Assembly (NCBI GenBank): GCA_937900875.1
Contig: CALCGD010000190.1
Location: 1 to 32,286, forward strand
DNA: 32,286 nt
Reading direction: 5' to 3'
DNA from: an uncultured Flavobacteriales bacterium
GTDB lineage: Bacteria; Bacteroidota; Bacteroidia; UBA10329
Part shown: positions 7,803-17,677 of the stretch, piece after piece
How the letters are laid out: every line of letters starts with the position of its first letter
Position numbering within the stretch: the stretch's first letter is position 1
Notes under the pieces: generated by a model
Told to the model about the DNA's origin: nothing
Database searches by the model: none
Seen by the model: the letters and a program-made list of their open reading frames with translations, nothing else
Position numbers and translations under genes: made by a program

Positions 7803-9068
7803 ATGCAGTTCGAGAATACAAAAGCATTTGCGCTAAAACTGGATGCGGAAGATCCTTTGAAGGATTACAGAAACCGCTTTCATCACCCAAAACTAAATGG
7901 AAAATCGGCCACCTATTTTTGTGGGAATTCATTAGGACTGGAACCTAAATCGGCACGAGAAAACGTAAACCAAGAGCTTGATGATTGGGCTGAGTTTGGC
8001 GTGGAAGGTCACTTTCATGCTAAGACACCGTGGGTAAGCTATCAAGATGTTTTTCCGGATCAGTTGAGCAAATTGGTTGGAGCACTGCCGAAAGAAGTAA
8101 CCGTTATGAACGGGCTTACCGTGAACCTTCATTTATTGATGGTTTCATTCTATCAACCAACCAAATCACGTTACAAAATCATTTGCGAAGCAAAGGCTTT
8201 TCCTAGTGATCAGTATGCATTGGAAACACAAGTGAGACACCATGGGTTGGAGCCAAAAGATACCATCATTGAAGTTGCTCCGCGAGATGGTGAAGACTTG
8301 ATTAATGATGAAGATATTCTGCAAGCGATTGCTGATGCTGGAGACGAATTGGCGCTTGTTATGATAGGCGGTGTGAATTACTACACCGGTCAGGTTTTCG
8401 ATATGAAAACAATTACCGAAGCTGGTCATAAAGTTGGTGCTAAAGTAGGTTTCGACCTTGCGCATGGAGCAGGTAATATTCCACTTCAATTACACGATTG
8501 GAATGTTGATTTCGCATGCTGGTGTAGCTACAAATACTTGAATTCTGGTCCAGGAAATGTGTCTGGAATGTTTGTGCATGAACGCCATTGCAATAACCCA
8601 GAACTCAACCGTTTTGCTGGTTGGTGGGGTAATGATCCAGACGAACGCTTTAAAATGGAACCGGGTTTTGTGCCTGCAGAAGGTGCTCGTGGTTGGCAAT
8701 TAAGTAATGTTCCTGTTTTTGGGATGGCGGTGCATAAATCGGCCTTAAATATTCATGCAGAAGTTGGCATGGAAAAATTGCGCGAAAAGAGTTTGAAACT
8801 GACTGGATTTCTAGAATTTCTAATTGATGACTTGAACTCGAAAGATGTTAAAATCATCACGCCTAGAAACCCAGACCAGCGTGGTTGCCAACTGTCGCTT
8901 TACGTAGACAAGGAAGCCAAGAAATTGCATCAAGGTTTGCTCGATGAAGGGGTGATTACGGATTACCGTGAGCCGAATGTGATACGTTTAGCTCCCGTTC
9001 CGTTGTACAATTCGTTTGAAGACGTGTGGATTTTCGTAGATGTTCTGAAGAGGCACTTGAATGCTTGA
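7803..9068 (+). CDS. kynU: Kynureninase
   Basis: This PLP enzyme cleaves kynurenine or 3-hydroxykynurenine to (3-hydroxy)anthranilate and alanine, in tryptophan breakdown or NAD synthesis from tryptophan. The protein is 421 residues, the normal size. Visible features: [11 protein letters not shown] near 39-49, [13 protein letters not shown] near 70-82, the PLP-binding Asp218 in [10 protein letters not shown], the PLP lysine Lys244 in [13 protein letters not shown], and the C-terminal [22 protein letters not shown]. The 3' end overlaps rnhB by 8 bp, so translation is likely coupled. No other kynurenine-pathway gene is in the window. The promoter must lie in the short 78-bp gap to hemL; no perfect -7 element is seen on this strand. 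Confidence 0.96.
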   Translation: MQFENTKAFALKLDAEDPLKDYRNRFHHPKLNGKSATYFCGNSLGLEPKSARENVNQELDDWAEFGVEGHFHAKTPWVSYQDVFPDQLSKLVGALPKEVTVMNGLTVNLHLLMVSFYQPTKSRYKIICEAKAFPSDQYALETQVRHHGLEPKDTIIEVAPRDGEDLINDEDILQAIADAGDELALVMIGGVNYYTGQVFDMKTITEAGHKVGAKVGFDLAHGAGNIPLQLHDWNVDFACWCSYKYLNSGPGNVSGMFVHERHCNNPELNRFAGWWGNDPDERFKMEPGFVPAEGARGWQLSNVPVFGMAVHKSALNIHAEVGMEKLREKSLKLTGFLEFLIDDLNSKDVKIITPRNPDQRGCQLSLYVDKEAKKLHQGLLDEGVITDYREPNVIRLAPVPLYNSFEDVWIFVDVLKRHLNA

Positions 9069-9666
9069 GTGGAGTTTTCAAACTGAGCTTTTAGAAGCTG
9101 GCTGCGATGAAGCAGGCCGAGGTTGCTTGTGCGGCCCTGTAGTTGCGGCAGCCGTTATTCTCGACCCAAACAATCCGATTGACGGATTGGATGACAGCAA
9201 AAAAATATCAGAAAAGAAACGTGAACTCCTTCGTCCTGAAATTGAACAAAAAGCACTGGCTTGGGCGGTAGGAATTGTCTCGAACGTAGAGATTGACGAA
9301 ATCAACATTCTGAATGGAAGCTTTGTAGCCATGCACCGCGCATTAGATCAACTGAAGCCTAAAGCGAAATTTATTATCGTTGACGGTAATCGGTTTATCC
9401 CTTATAAAAAGGTGAAACACGAAACGATTGTGAAAGGAGACGGTAAATACCAAAGTATTGCGGCTGCATCCATTCTTGCCAAAACGCATCGAGATGAAAT
9501 AATGCGCGAATTGCACAATCAATACCCGCATTTTGGGTGGGATAGAAACAAAGGTTATCCAACCAAAGAACACCGTCTAGGAATTAGAAAGCATGGGCCA
9601 ACTGAATGGCACCGAATGAGTTTTCAGTTACTTCAGCCAGAGTTACCTTTTAAAGAAACCCCTTAA
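9061..9666 (+). CDS. rnhB: Ribonuclease HII
   Basis: This metal-dependent endonuclease cuts the RNA strand of RNA/DNA hybrids and starts removal of single ribonucleotides from DNA. The protein is 201 residues, the usual size. The catalytic DEAGRG motif is at residues 16-21, followed by GPVVAAAV and [13 protein letters not shown]. Further acidic residues sit in FIIVDGNRF and in [14 protein letters not shown]. The [15 protein letters not shown] segment near 155-170 is characteristic of the family. The ATG lies inside the last codons of kynU (8-bp overlap), and the stop is followed immediately by the ATG of the hydrolase gene, so the three genes form one unit. Confidence 0.97.
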   Translation: MLEWSFQTELLEAGCDEAGRGCLCGPVVAAAVILDPNNPIDGLDDSKKISEKKRELLRPEIEQKALAWAVGIVSNVEIDEINILNGSFVAMHRALDQLKPKAKFIIVDGNRFIPYKKVKHETIVKGDGKYQSIAAASILAKTHRDEIMRELHNQYPHFGWDRNKGYPTKEHRLGIRKHGPTEWHRMSFQLLQPELPFKETP

Positions 9667-10692
9667 ATGTTCAAGAAAATAATACTGTTTTTTGGTCTAT
9701 TTATGACCATGTTGGTCACTGCTGGCGCCATATACGTTTATACTTCTGGCCCTGAGATAACTGACGATATGGAGCGTACCATGGAGGCGGAAATTGCAGC
9801 TCCATTAAAAGAACAAGTTGGGCAAGTAAGCTACGCGATGAATGGAGAAACCAAAATTTGGTATGATGTTCAATCGCCTAAAGACACTGCCAAAGGAACA
9901 GTTATGTTAGTTATGGGATTATCGGCTGACGCGCTTGCTTGGCCAAGTTATTTTACCAATGGATTTTTAGATGCTGGCTATCAGGTTATTCGATTTGACA
10001 ACCGAGGAGTTGGGATGAGTGATTGGGACGATTTTAACCCAGATAACCCTTACACCTTGTCCGACATGGCAAATGATGCTATTGCCATTCTTGACACGCT
10101 GAAAATTGAAAAAGTACATTTTGTAGGTGTCTCTCTTGGGGGAATGATTAGCCAAACACTTTGCATAGAACATCCTGAAAGAGCTTTAAGCCTCACTTCT
10201 ATCATGTCAACTCCTTGGATAATGGACCCTGAACTTCCTTCTATAAATATGAGTTGCGTTAAAGAACTGGTATTAACCAATTTGAAATATGGTTGGAGCA
10301 AATCAGAATTGAATGTTGTAAAAATGGGACTAGCAACACGAATGAACCTTTTGGGTTCTTACAAATATGACATGAACGTGAAACGAATTTCACAATTAGC
10401 ACTTTATAATGTGCGCAAGCGGAAGGGTTACAACCGACAATCGGGCCGACAGCAAACTACCGCCATAGAAAAATCTGGTTCGAGGATAGACGCTTTGAAA
10501 TCTCTTGCTGTACCAACATTGGTTATACACGGAAAAACGGACCCTCTTATTCCGTTTGAGCACGGTTTAAAAACTGCAGATCTTATCCCCAATGCCGATA
10601 CACTTTGGATTGAAGGAATGGGGCATATCCTTCCTGAAATTTACAACGATATCATTGTTGACCGAATGGTAAAACTGTTTGAGAAGCACTAA
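9667..10692 (+). CDS. Alpha/beta hydrolase with N-terminal membrane anchor or signal peptide
   Basis: A 341-residue protein. Residues 4-25 are a hydrophobic segment that would act as a membrane anchor or uncleaved signal, placing the enzyme in the periplasm or on the membrane. The catalytic triad is visible: nucleophile Ser156 in GVSLGG, Asp292 in LVIHGKTDPLIP and His320 in IEGMGHILPE. The oxyanion region VMGLSADALAWP (near 82-93) and FDNRGVGMSDW (110-120) fit the esterase/lipase-like or haloperoxidase-like branch of the superfamily. The substrate cannot be deduced. Its start codon abuts the rnhB stop codon. The stop overlaps by 4 bp the stop of the large convergent T9SS protein gene. Confidence 0.88.
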   Translation: MFKKIILFFGLFMTMLVTAGAIYVYTSGPEITDDMERTMEAEIAAPLKEQVGQVSYAMNGETKIWYDVQSPKDTAKGTVMLVMGLSADALAWPSYFTNGFLDAGYQVIRFDNRGVGMSDWDDFNPDNPYTLSDMANDAIAILDTLKIEKVHFVGVSLGGMISQTLCIEHPERALSLTSIMSTPWIMDPELPSINMSCVKELVLTNLKYGWSKSELNVVKMGLATRMNLLGSYKYDMNVKRISQLALYNVRKRKGYNRQSGRQQTTAIEKSGSRIDALKSLAVPTLVIHGKTDPLIPFEHGLKTADLIPNADTLWIEGMGHILPEIYNDIIVDRMVKLFEKH

Positions 10693-13600
10693 TCAATTAC
10701 CAATTTCTCCACTCGCTCTCCATTCTGACTGGTGAGCCTCACGAAGTAAATGCCATCCGATAGGCTTTCTACCGAAATACGGTGCAAACCACTTGGATAT
10801 TCTTTTGAATTGAGCACGACTTTACCAGAGACATCTAGAATCTGAACCGAGATTTTATCAAAAGAGGTTTGCAGATAAAGTTGGTCGGTTGCTGGGTTTG
10901 GATAAACTCGAGCATCTCCTTCGGATAGTAACTCAGCCATTCCCACCACATTCAATCCGTCAACTTCCACATTATCTAAATAGAAATTGTTGCCCCAACC
11001 GTTTACAGAAACAAAACGAATCAAAACGTTCTGTCCGTAATAGGGAGAAAGGTCAAATGACAGCTGTTCCCAGTCTCCACAACCTGGTTGCCAAGGGTCT
11101 TGCACATTATCTTCAACGGTCATCAAGTCTACACAGCATTCATTAAAAAGTGTATCCCAAACCGCTCCACAATCGGTAGAAACCTCTAGTCTAAATCCAT
11201 CTTCATACCCTCCACCCCATCTAACATAAGCGTAATCGAAGGTCAATTCTGCATCTTGAATGAACTGCAGATTTACCAACTGGCTGTACAGGTAATCTTC
11301 TGCCGGAGGATTATTATACCCATGATGATTCATGTAATAGGCCGTAGTTGGCTGACATGTGGCGCCTGTGTCTAAGTCAATGATAGTCCACGTATAACTC
11401 TCATCTGGATTTTGAATGTTCCAGTTTTCTGGCAATTCTGGATCATTGAAATCTTCCTCAAATGGCACGCTTGCAAGAACAGCCACGTGCTCAACCACAC
11501 CAGTCAGCGTTTTGGTATCGGTTCCATCATTATTGGTAACGGTAAGCGTTGCATCAAATAATCCTGGATTAGGATAATTCACGATTGGGTCGCGGTTTGT
11601 ACTTGCACTTGGATTGCCTCCAGGAAAACTCCATTGATAAGTTGCGCCTACCGTATCCATGTAACTCAAATCGTAGAATTGAACGGTTTGATCAAGGCAA
11701 TCTACCGACTCTCTATTTGCACCCAAATTGGCAACAGGTGCCGGTGTTTCGTAAAGTGGAATTTCGAACACGCCACGACCATCGGTTGCATTGAATAGCT
11801 TCCCACCGTTGTACCACACTTGCAGTGTTCGTGTATACGACTGAGGTAATCCATTTGAGTAGGACATCCACTCATTCATTGAATTGTTTCGGTAGTACAC
11901 TGCACCAGAAGTTCCTATGTAAACTCCACCATCTGTTCCAATATGATGGACAATATCCTGCACTTCTGTATTTGGAAGATTATCCGAAATGTCAGCCCAA
12001 GATTGACCACCGTTAGTCGACTTAAGTACATTATTACCGACATGCGTACCAGCGATACTTACCCAGACAATCATTGGATTTCCACCATCAACCGTTAAGT
12101 CAAATCCTCGCCAAGCGTGGCCTCCTGTAAGCGAGCCATTTGGTGAAATTTCGGACCAAGTAACTCCGGCATCATCAGATCGCCAAATTCTTGCATCATC
12201 CCAATAACCGATTTTGGTTGAAGTATAAATAACATCTGGGTTTGATGGCGCAATGCGAATACTTCTCACCTCTTCTCCAAAGTCTTTCACTTCGGTCCAA
12301 GAGTTACTTCCATCCATTGTTTTCCATAACGAATTACCATCTGGCACAAAAATCCCGTAAGGGTTATTTGGGTGAAAATCGTGATACGAGAAGTTGTTTA
12401 CTCCGCGGTTAAAACTGCCGCCAGTCGGTGCGGTAGAAGCATCTTGCGGAAGACGAATCTTGCTCATTCCCGCCCAATCTGCATACACCAAATTCTTTTC
12501 TACTGGATTCACAAACCCATCATACTGGTCGCCACCCCAAACGTGCAGCCAACCGTCCCAAACATCATTGTTTAGTAAAAGTGTTCCGTTGTGATAGGTT
12601 CCACAAGCCTGAACATAGCCCTCTCGAAATCCAGCACCCCAACCCCATATTTCGGTTCCATGAATGTCTCTGGTTTTATCAGTGAAATTGACACCGCCAT
12701 CGGTCGAATGGAAAATTCCGCCATCAGAAACTGCCCAAAAATCGTTTCCGTAAATCTTTAAATCGTGTACATCGGCATGCACATAACCAATGCCTCCGCC
12801 CCAGGTCCAATGATGGTTATTGGTAAAGTTGTATCCACCATCTTCTGAGTACCAAATATTGATACCAGCAGTGTAAATTTTATCTGGGTCTGTCGCAGAA
12901 ACTGCCAACCCAAGGTCGTAGTAATACTGCCCACCATTATCAGAACCATCAGCTGCCCAATCCATAATATTTGGATTAGTGACTGGGTCGGCAACACCAC
13001 CTGGGCCAGTTCCGCAGCAACGAAATTCGAAGCTAAGACCAGCATCTTCAGAAACGTAAAATCCATACAGTCCATCACCTCCGTCTGCAGAACCTGGCGC
13101 TAGCCAATAAACCCGATTTATTGCTGCTGGCGTTACTGCAATTTCACTTCTTCTATTGTGTTCGCCATTGTTTAAGTCAGGATTTGGTGCTCCACCTGTT
13201 ATCGTAATAAACGACTGCCCAGCATCAACGCTTCGCATAAAATAATTCTTGTCGCCATCTCGCTTTAGCCCATAGACAATGGAGCCGTTATTTGGATGAA
13301 AATCTATCTCGTAGAAATATTCATCCAATAACTCAACCCAATTAGCACCTCCATCTGTACTCCTTAACCAGCCATCGCTAGCAGCCGCAAGCAAAATATT
13401 TGCATCTGTTGGGTGCATTTTAATCTCCCAAATGTCATTACCAGGGTCGCCTCCTGTTATACCGGTTGCTGTGAAATTCTGACCACCATCGGTGCTTCTG
13501 AAAATGTTGTTCCCAGAACCAAACCACACATGGTTGTTGTTGGCATGACTAATACAAATGGAGCGAATGTGCGTGAGCGGCATATCGTAAGTAATGCATT

Positions 13601-14084
13601 GCCAGTTAAATCCTTTGTCGGTGCTTTTCCACAAGCCAGTAGTAGCAGTTCCTGCATACACAATTTGACCATTAACGGGATCTTGTTCTACGGTATTAAA
13701 ACGTGTAAATCCAGGCGCATACGAATTTCCAGGAGCATCGGTATCTACATGAAATGGGCCTATTGGCTGCCATTGAGGACCGCCTCTTTGGGCTGAACGC
13801 GCCTCTTGAAATTGGGACAGTTTGTCTTCATATCTACCAGCAGGAATTTGAATTCTACCGTTAGGCTGAACGAATTTTTCAATCTCCCGAACCCAACGTT
13901 TGTGGTCTTGCGTAAAACGATTTTTCTTGAAGTCATTATCAGCGTAAAAACTCTCATAGGCCTCTTCAACTTCAAAGAAATTTGGGTTATCTGCATTCAT
14001 CATTTTAAACCATTCAGGTTCAGATTGAGAAAATAAATCTGTTGCCATTAGCAGCAACGCAGACAAAAGGAAATATCGAATCAT
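10689..14084 (-). CDS. Large T9SS-exported protein: Asp-box (BNR/sortilin-like) propeller, PKD domain, adhesin-like domain, sorting domain
   Basis: An 1131-residue secreted protein. Signal peptide at 1-20 (LFS|Q). Residues about 100-770 carry roughly ten Asp-box motifs of the type SxDxGxxW, e.g. KSTDKGFNW, RSTDGGQNF, RSTDGGANW, YSEDGGYNF, HSTDGGVNF, RSDDAGVTW and KSTNGGQSW; these mark a multi-bladed propeller as in sortilin/VPS10 or photosystem-assembly YCF48-like proteins. No sialidase arginine triad or FRIP motif is evident, so sialidase activity is not claimed. A PKD domain follows (about 785-870, YQWSFPGGNPSAS), then a jelly-roll domain (about 880-1050, FEEDFNDPELPENW to FYLDNVEVDG) as in cleaved adhesins. 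The end is a T9SS sorting domain (VYPNPATDQLYL to GERVEKLVID). Likely a surface or released adhesin or scaffold; ligand unknown. Confidence 0.9.
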   Translation of the reverse strand: MIRYFLLSALLLMATDLFSQSEPEWFKMMNADNPNFFEVEEAYESFYADNDFKKNRFTQDHKRWVREIEKFVQPNGRIQIPAGRYEDKLSQFQEARSAQRGGPQWQPIGPFHVDTDAPGNSYAPGFTRFNTVEQDPVNGQIVYAGTATTGLWKSTDKGFNWQCITYDMPLTHIRSICISHANNNHVWFGSGNNIFRSTDGGQNFTATGITGGDPGNDIWEIKMHPTDANILLAAASDGWLRSTDGGANWVELLDEYFYEIDFHPNNGSIVYGLKRDGDKNYFMRSVDAGQSFITITGGAPNPDLNNGEHNRRSEIAVTPAAINRVYWLAPGSADGGDGLYGFYVSEDAGLSFEFRCCGTGPGGVADPVTNPNIMDWAADGSDNGGQYYYDLGLAVSATDPDKIYTAGINIWYSEDGGYNFTNNHHWTWGGGIGYVHADVHDLKIYGNDFWAVSDGGIFHSTDGGVNFTDKTRDIHGTEIWGWGAGFREGYVQACGTYHNGTLLLNNDVWDGWLHVWGGDQYDGFVNPVEKNLVYADWAGMSKIRLPQDASTAPTGGSFNRGVNNFSYHDFHPNNPYGIFVPDGNSLWKTMDGSNSWTEVKDFGEEVRSIRIAPSNPDVIYTSTKIGYWDDARIWRSDDAGVTWSEISPNGSLTGGHAWRGFDLTVDGGNPMIVWVSIAGTHVGNNVLKSTNGGQSWADISDNLPNTEVQDIVHHIGTDGGVYIGTSGAVYYRNNSMNEWMSYSNGLPQSYTRTLQVWYNGGKLFNATDGRGVFEIPLYETPAPVANLGANRESVDCLDQTVQFYDLSYMDTVGATYQWSFPGGNPSASTNRDPIVNYPNPGLFDATLTVTNNDGTDTKTLTGVVEHVAVLASVPFEEDFNDPELPENWNIQNPDESYTWTIIDLDTGATCQPTTAYYMNHHGYNNPPAEDYLYSQLVNLQFIQDAELTFDYAYVRWGGGYEDGFRLEVSTDCGAVWDTLFNECCVDLMTVEDNVQDPWQPGCGDWEQLSFDLSPYYGQNVLIRFVSVNGWGNNFYLDNVEVDGLNVVGMAELLSEGDARVYPNPATDQLYLQTSFDKISVQILDVSGKVVLNSKEYPSGLHRISVESLSDGIYFVRLTSQNGERVEKLVID

Positions 14085-14102
14085 AGGAGTTCGCAGTTTT
14101 CA

Positions 14103-14110
14103 CGAAGATA
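14103..14110 (-). promoter_or_regulatory. Possible -7 element for the large T9SS gene
   Basis: The minus strand reads TATCTTCG, 18 bp before the ATG at 14084; this is one base off TAnnTTTG. The identical octamer occurs on the plus strand before the LolD-type gene, so the two divergent genes have mirror-image elements. Confidence 0.4.
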
Positions 14111-14175
14111 GGTCTGTGACTAGAATCAGTTGGGCATTCTGCGGACAAACTTTCGTACAATGCAAAGCAGAAAAC

Positions 14176-14183
14176 TATCTTCG
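14176..14183 (+). promoter_or_regulatory. Possible -7 element for the LolD-type gene
   Basis: TATCTTCG, one mismatch from TAnnTTTG, ends 5 bp before the ATG at 14189, implying a very short or absent leader. A TTTC-type box lies about 20 bp upstream. The mirror copy at 14103-14110 serves the opposite strand. Confidence 0.4.
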
Positions 14184-14188
14184 CAACG

Positions 14189-14842
14189 ATGATTAAAGCA
14201 GATAATATTGAGAAGCGTTATGGTGACCTTGAAGTTTTGAAAGGCGTTAGTCTTGAGATTGCTGAGGGGGAAATTGTGAGTATAGTTGGCGCTTCTGGCG
14301 CAGGAAAATCTACCCTGCTTCACATTATTGGCACATTGGACAAACCCGATGCGGGAACACTCTCAATTAAAGATATTGACACAGGGAGTTTGCGAGACAA
14401 AAAACTTTCTCAGTTCCGAAATCTTGCAATTGGTTTCGTGTTCCAATTCCATCATTTACTTCCAGAATTTACGGCCTTAGAGAATGTTTGTATTCCAGGT
14501 TTTATCGCTGGAAAAGATGAACTTGAGGTTCGAACAAGAGCGAAAGAATTGTTGGCATTTTTAGGCTTGGAAGACCGAGCTGACCATAAGCCATCCGAAC
14601 TTTCGGGAGGAGAACAGCAAAGAGTGGCGGTTGCACGAGCCTTGGTTAATCAGCCCGCGGTGGTTTTAGCAGATGAACCTTCTGGGAATTTGGACAGTCA
14701 ATCGGCCAAGGACCTTCACCAAATGTTCTTCGATTTGAGAGACAAATTCAATCAAACCTTCGTTATTGTGACCCATAATGCAGAGTTAGCCAACATGGCA
14801 GACAGAAAGTTGGAAATGAAGGATGGTCGCATTGTCTCATAG
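14189..14842 (+). CDS. ABC transporter ATP-binding protein of the LolD/MacB/FtsE type
   Basis: A 217-residue stand-alone ATPase subunit. Walker A is at 34-42 (GASGAGKST), the Q-loop near 86 ([18 protein letters not shown]), the signature LSGGEQQR at 138-145, and Walker B plus catalytic Glu at 158-164 (VVLADEP), followed by SGNLDS and the H-loop in VTHN. The [16 protein letters not shown] stretch is typical of LolD, which powers extraction of lipoproteins from the inner membrane by LolCE. No LolC/LolE-type permease is next to it, so its partner must be encoded elsewhere, which is common in Bacteroidota. The next gene starts 59 bp downstream on the same strand. The symbol lolD is plausible but not assigned because partner genes are absent. 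Confidence 0.9.
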   Translation: MIKADNIEKRYGDLEVLKGVSLEIAEGEIVSIVGASGAGKSTLLHIIGTLDKPDAGTLSIKDIDTGSLRDKKLSQFRNLAIGFVFQFHHLLPEFTALENVCIPGFIAGKDELEVRTRAKELLAFLGLEDRADHKPSELSGGEQQRVAVARALVNQPAVVLADEPSGNLDSQSAKDLHQMFFDLRDKFNQTFVIVTHNAELANMADRKLEMKDGRIVS

Positions 14843-14901
14843 CCATCTCACAAATGTTAAATTTGTAAGTATCTCATTACGTTTCTAGCCTACCCCATTA
14901 A

Positions 14902-17631
14902 GTGAAGAAAGCGATTATTTCGGTACTCATAGTTCTCCTTGTATTGGCAGGGGGCGCAATCTGGTGGTTTGGTTTGCAAAACAAACAGGAAACGGCAAAT
15001 CCGATAGATGCCATCCCCACAACCGCTGCAATCGTAATTAGTTACCCAGAAATAACCAAGTCGTGGGAAACATTTGAAGATCAAGCTTATTTCAAGGTTT
15101 TTCGCGAAATAAAAGAGTTGAATCTCTTTTTCGCAAAGAATCAAATGTTGGATTCTCTTATCAGGAATGACAAAGACTTGAGCGAGATGTTGGCAAAATC
15201 TGTTGTTTGGTCATCCTATCATGCAAACAGTTCCGACTCCATTCATGTTTTTTATGCAATTCAGCCAAGTAACGCTACCGACAAAAAATCGGTGAAGTCT
15301 TTAAATACAGCATTGGCTTCTGTTGGTGTAGTAACTGAAAACGTAAAAGACGAAATAACCACTTACAAATTGGTGGTTTCAGAGCCTTATAATGTGCTAT
15401 TCTACACTGGTTATCGCGGACTACTTTTAGCTAGTACAAGCAATCAATTGTTGGATGAGTCAATTAATCAACTAAAAACTGGCAAATCGCTTACTTCAGA
15501 CCCTGAATTTGCCAAGGCTATTGAGGCGACAGGGCAAAATGTTGAAGCTAACTTCCTAATCAATTATCAAAAATTACCAACATACTTCTCCGGCATTTTA
15601 AAGCCAACATTGGGCTCCTTTGAGGGATTGGTGAGCAGTATTGGGAGTTGGACCGAATTAGACCTTCATCTAAAACCAGAAGGACTCACCTTTAATGGGT
15701 TTACGTACACCTCAGATACGCTGAACCAGTATTTGAAGCTCTTTTTAGATCAAGAACCTCAGGCAATCACTTTCCCAGAATATCTACCCTCATCTACAGC
15801 TTCTTTCCTTTTCTTCGGAATTGACGATGTGTTTTCGTTTACTACAGATTACAAAAAGCTGCTACAAAACTCTGGAAGGTTAGTTCAACTTGTAACGAAA
15901 CTTGATAGCCTAAACACAAATTTTGAGATTGATTTAGAGCAAAACCTTCTTGCCTGGATGGGCAATTCATTCGGCATTTGCGTAACTGAATCGCAAGGAA
16001 CTTCCTTTGGAGAAAACACTTTCATGGTTTTTGAGGCTAGGTCAGCAGATCTTGCAACAAAATTGCTTAACGATCTGTCAGATGAATTGTCTGCCAAAAA
16101 CCAGTTAGAAGTTGTTGAGATTGAAAATAACGGAATCCATGTACGTCAACTTCCATTAGGCGGAATCCTTACTGATTTATTTGGAGATGGCTTTGATGCG
16201 TATGAGAACCCGTTTTATATGATAATTGGCAATCGGGTTGTGTTCGGAACCAACCAAGAATCTATGATCTCTTACCTACGTTTTATTCAAGGAGACCGAA
16301 CCTTGGCAAAAGAACTTTCCTTCTCCCGATTTATTGAAAATCTAGGCTCCACGTACAATATCTTTTCTTACCATCAACTAGCGCGATCCAAGTCAATTTT
16401 AGAATCATATTTGCGTAAAGAAGCATCAAAAAGTCTGGTCAACAACCCTCAATTTGCTGCCAATTTTGAAGCCTTGGGCACCCAGGTTTCTACAACAGGA
16501 AAGTCGTTTTACTCCAACGTATTCCTCAATTACAACCCAAATTGGTCTAAGGCAAAAGAAAATAGCTGGACAGCATTACTAGATGGCGAGCCAATAGGAG
16601 CACCTACGGCAGTAGAAAATCATCTTACAGGCGTTAGTGAATTTCTGATTCAAGACGTAAATAAGATGCTCTACCTATTTAATAAAATGGGGCAGCCCTT
16701 ATTTAAAGTGCCGCTGGTGGAGAGCATTGAGAACAAACCTATTCAGGTAGATGCTTTCGGAAATGGAAAATTACAGTACATATTTAACACCAAAAATTAC
16801 GTTTACTTAATAGACAGAAACGGAGATAATGTTGAAGGGTTCCCATTCAAATTACCTGCCGAAGCAGAGACAGACTTGAGTGTTTTCGACTACGATAACA
16901 CACAAGATTATCGATTGTTAATTACCTGCAAAAACAAACGTATTTACAACTATGATATTCACGGAAAAAAGATTTCTGGATGGAATCACACGCGTGCTTC
17001 AGACCCAACCATTCAGCAATTTAAGCACATTGCCATTGGTGGCAAAGACTACATTGTCACGGGAGAAAGCAATGGTAAAATTCACTTGCTAGACCGCCAA
17101 GGGAAAAATCGGGTAAAAGTTGAGCAACGTGTATTGCCTTCAAAAAACAATCAACTACAGACATTCAAATCTTCTGAAAATGCATTTACTGGCATTTACT
17201 TGACCGACAAGGAGGGTAAAATTTACAGAGTATCGTTAGATGGAGAAGTAAAAGACATGGACTTAGGTAAGTTTAGTCCGGAGCATAGATTTTTTGTTTC
17301 AGATCTTGATAAAGATGGCGGACCAGAATTCATTTTTTCTGACCTCAATGTGCTACAAATATTCAATTACAAGAAGGAAAAAGTAGCCGAACATAGACTA
17401 GAACCGTCAGCATCTGAACCATTTTTAATTGATTTAGGAGAAGCTGGAGTTGGCATTGGCTATTGTTTTAAGGATACAGAACAGCTCGTTCTTTTTGACG
17501 GAAATGGTCAAATGGTGGCTGGGTTTCCAATGAGCGGAAACTCCAACTTTGAAATTATTAAAGAAGGTGATTCTCACCTTGTGATTAGTGCTGGTTCAGG
17601 TAGCGAACTGCTCATTCAGACCATACCGTAG
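14902..17631 (+). CDS. Membrane-anchored 909-residue protein with a propeller-like C-terminal region, unknown function
   Basis: I do not recognise a named family. The start is GTG at 14902; an in-frame TAA directly precedes it, so no longer start is possible. Residues about 4-24 form a hydrophobic segment (ISVLIVLLVLAGGAIWWF), anchoring the protein with its bulk in the periplasm. Residues about 35-560 are alpha/beta and contain repeated passages such as VVISYPEITKSW and YMIIGNRVVFGTNQESM, the kind of layout seen in large DUF3352-like proteins, though that is a weak impression. Residues about 590-909 hold repeats of the form GNGKLQYIFNTKNYVYLIDRNG, KNKRIYNYDIHGKKISGW, KIHLLDRQGKN and KIYRVSLDGEVKD, ending with LVLFDGNGQMVAGFP, consistent with a beta-propeller of PQQ-like or VCBS-like blades. 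It follows the LolD-type gene by 59 bp. Confidence 0.75.
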   Translation: MKKAIISVLIVLLVLAGGAIWWFGLQNKQETANPIDAIPTTAAIVISYPEITKSWETFEDQAYFKVFREIKELNLFFAKNQMLDSLIRNDKDLSEMLAKSVVWSSYHANSSDSIHVFYAIQPSNATDKKSVKSLNTALASVGVVTENVKDEITTYKLVVSEPYNVLFYTGYRGLLLASTSNQLLDESINQLKTGKSLTSDPEFAKAIEATGQNVEANFLINYQKLPTYFSGILKPTLGSFEGLVSSIGSWTELDLHLKPEGLTFNGFTYTSDTLNQYLKLFLDQEPQAITFPEYLPSSTASFLFFGIDDVFSFTTDYKKLLQNSGRLVQLVTKLDSLNTNFEIDLEQNLLAWMGNSFGICVTESQGTSFGENTFMVFEARSADLATKLLNDLSDELSAKNQLEVVEIENNGIHVRQLPLGGILTDLFGDGFDAYENPFYMIIGNRVVFGTNQESMISYLRFIQGDRTLAKELSFSRFIENLGSTYNIFSYHQLARSKSILESYLRKEASKSLVNNPQFAANFEALGTQVSTTGKSFYSNVFLNYNPNWSKAKENSWTALLDGEPIGAPTAVENHLTGVSEFLIQDVNKMLYLFNKMGQPLFKVPLVESIENKPIQVDAFGNGKLQYIFNTKNYVYLIDRNGDNVEGFPFKLPAEAETDLSVFDYDNTQDYRLLITCKNKRIYNYDIHGKKISGWNHTRASDPTIQQFKHIAIGGKDYIVTGESNGKIHLLDRQGKNRVKVEQRVLPSKNNQLQTFKSSENAFTGIYLTDKEGKIYRVSLDGEVKDMDLGKFSPEHRFFVSDLDKDGGPEFIFSDLNVLQIFNYKKEKVAEHRLEPSASEPFLIDLGEAGVGIGYCFKDTEQLVLFDGNGQMVAGFPMSGNSNFEIIKEGDSHLVISAGSGSELLIQTIP

Positions 17632-17643
17632 GTTTAAAGTTCC

Positions 17644-17651
17644 TATTTTTG
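17644..17651 (+). promoter_or_regulatory. -7 element before the 552-residue lipoprotein gene
   Basis: TATTTTTG matches TAnnTTTG exactly and lies 26 bp before the ATG at 17678, within the 46-bp gap after the preceding gene. No convincing -33 box is seen, so it may be an internal promoter or chance. Confidence 0.35.
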
Positions 17652-17677
17652 TAGCTAAGAAGACCAAATTCATTCTC

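Noticed and set aside
10689-14084. Calling the Asp-box protein a sialidase
   Set aside because: Asp boxes occur in many non-enzymatic propellers and I could not find the arginine triad or FRIP motif.
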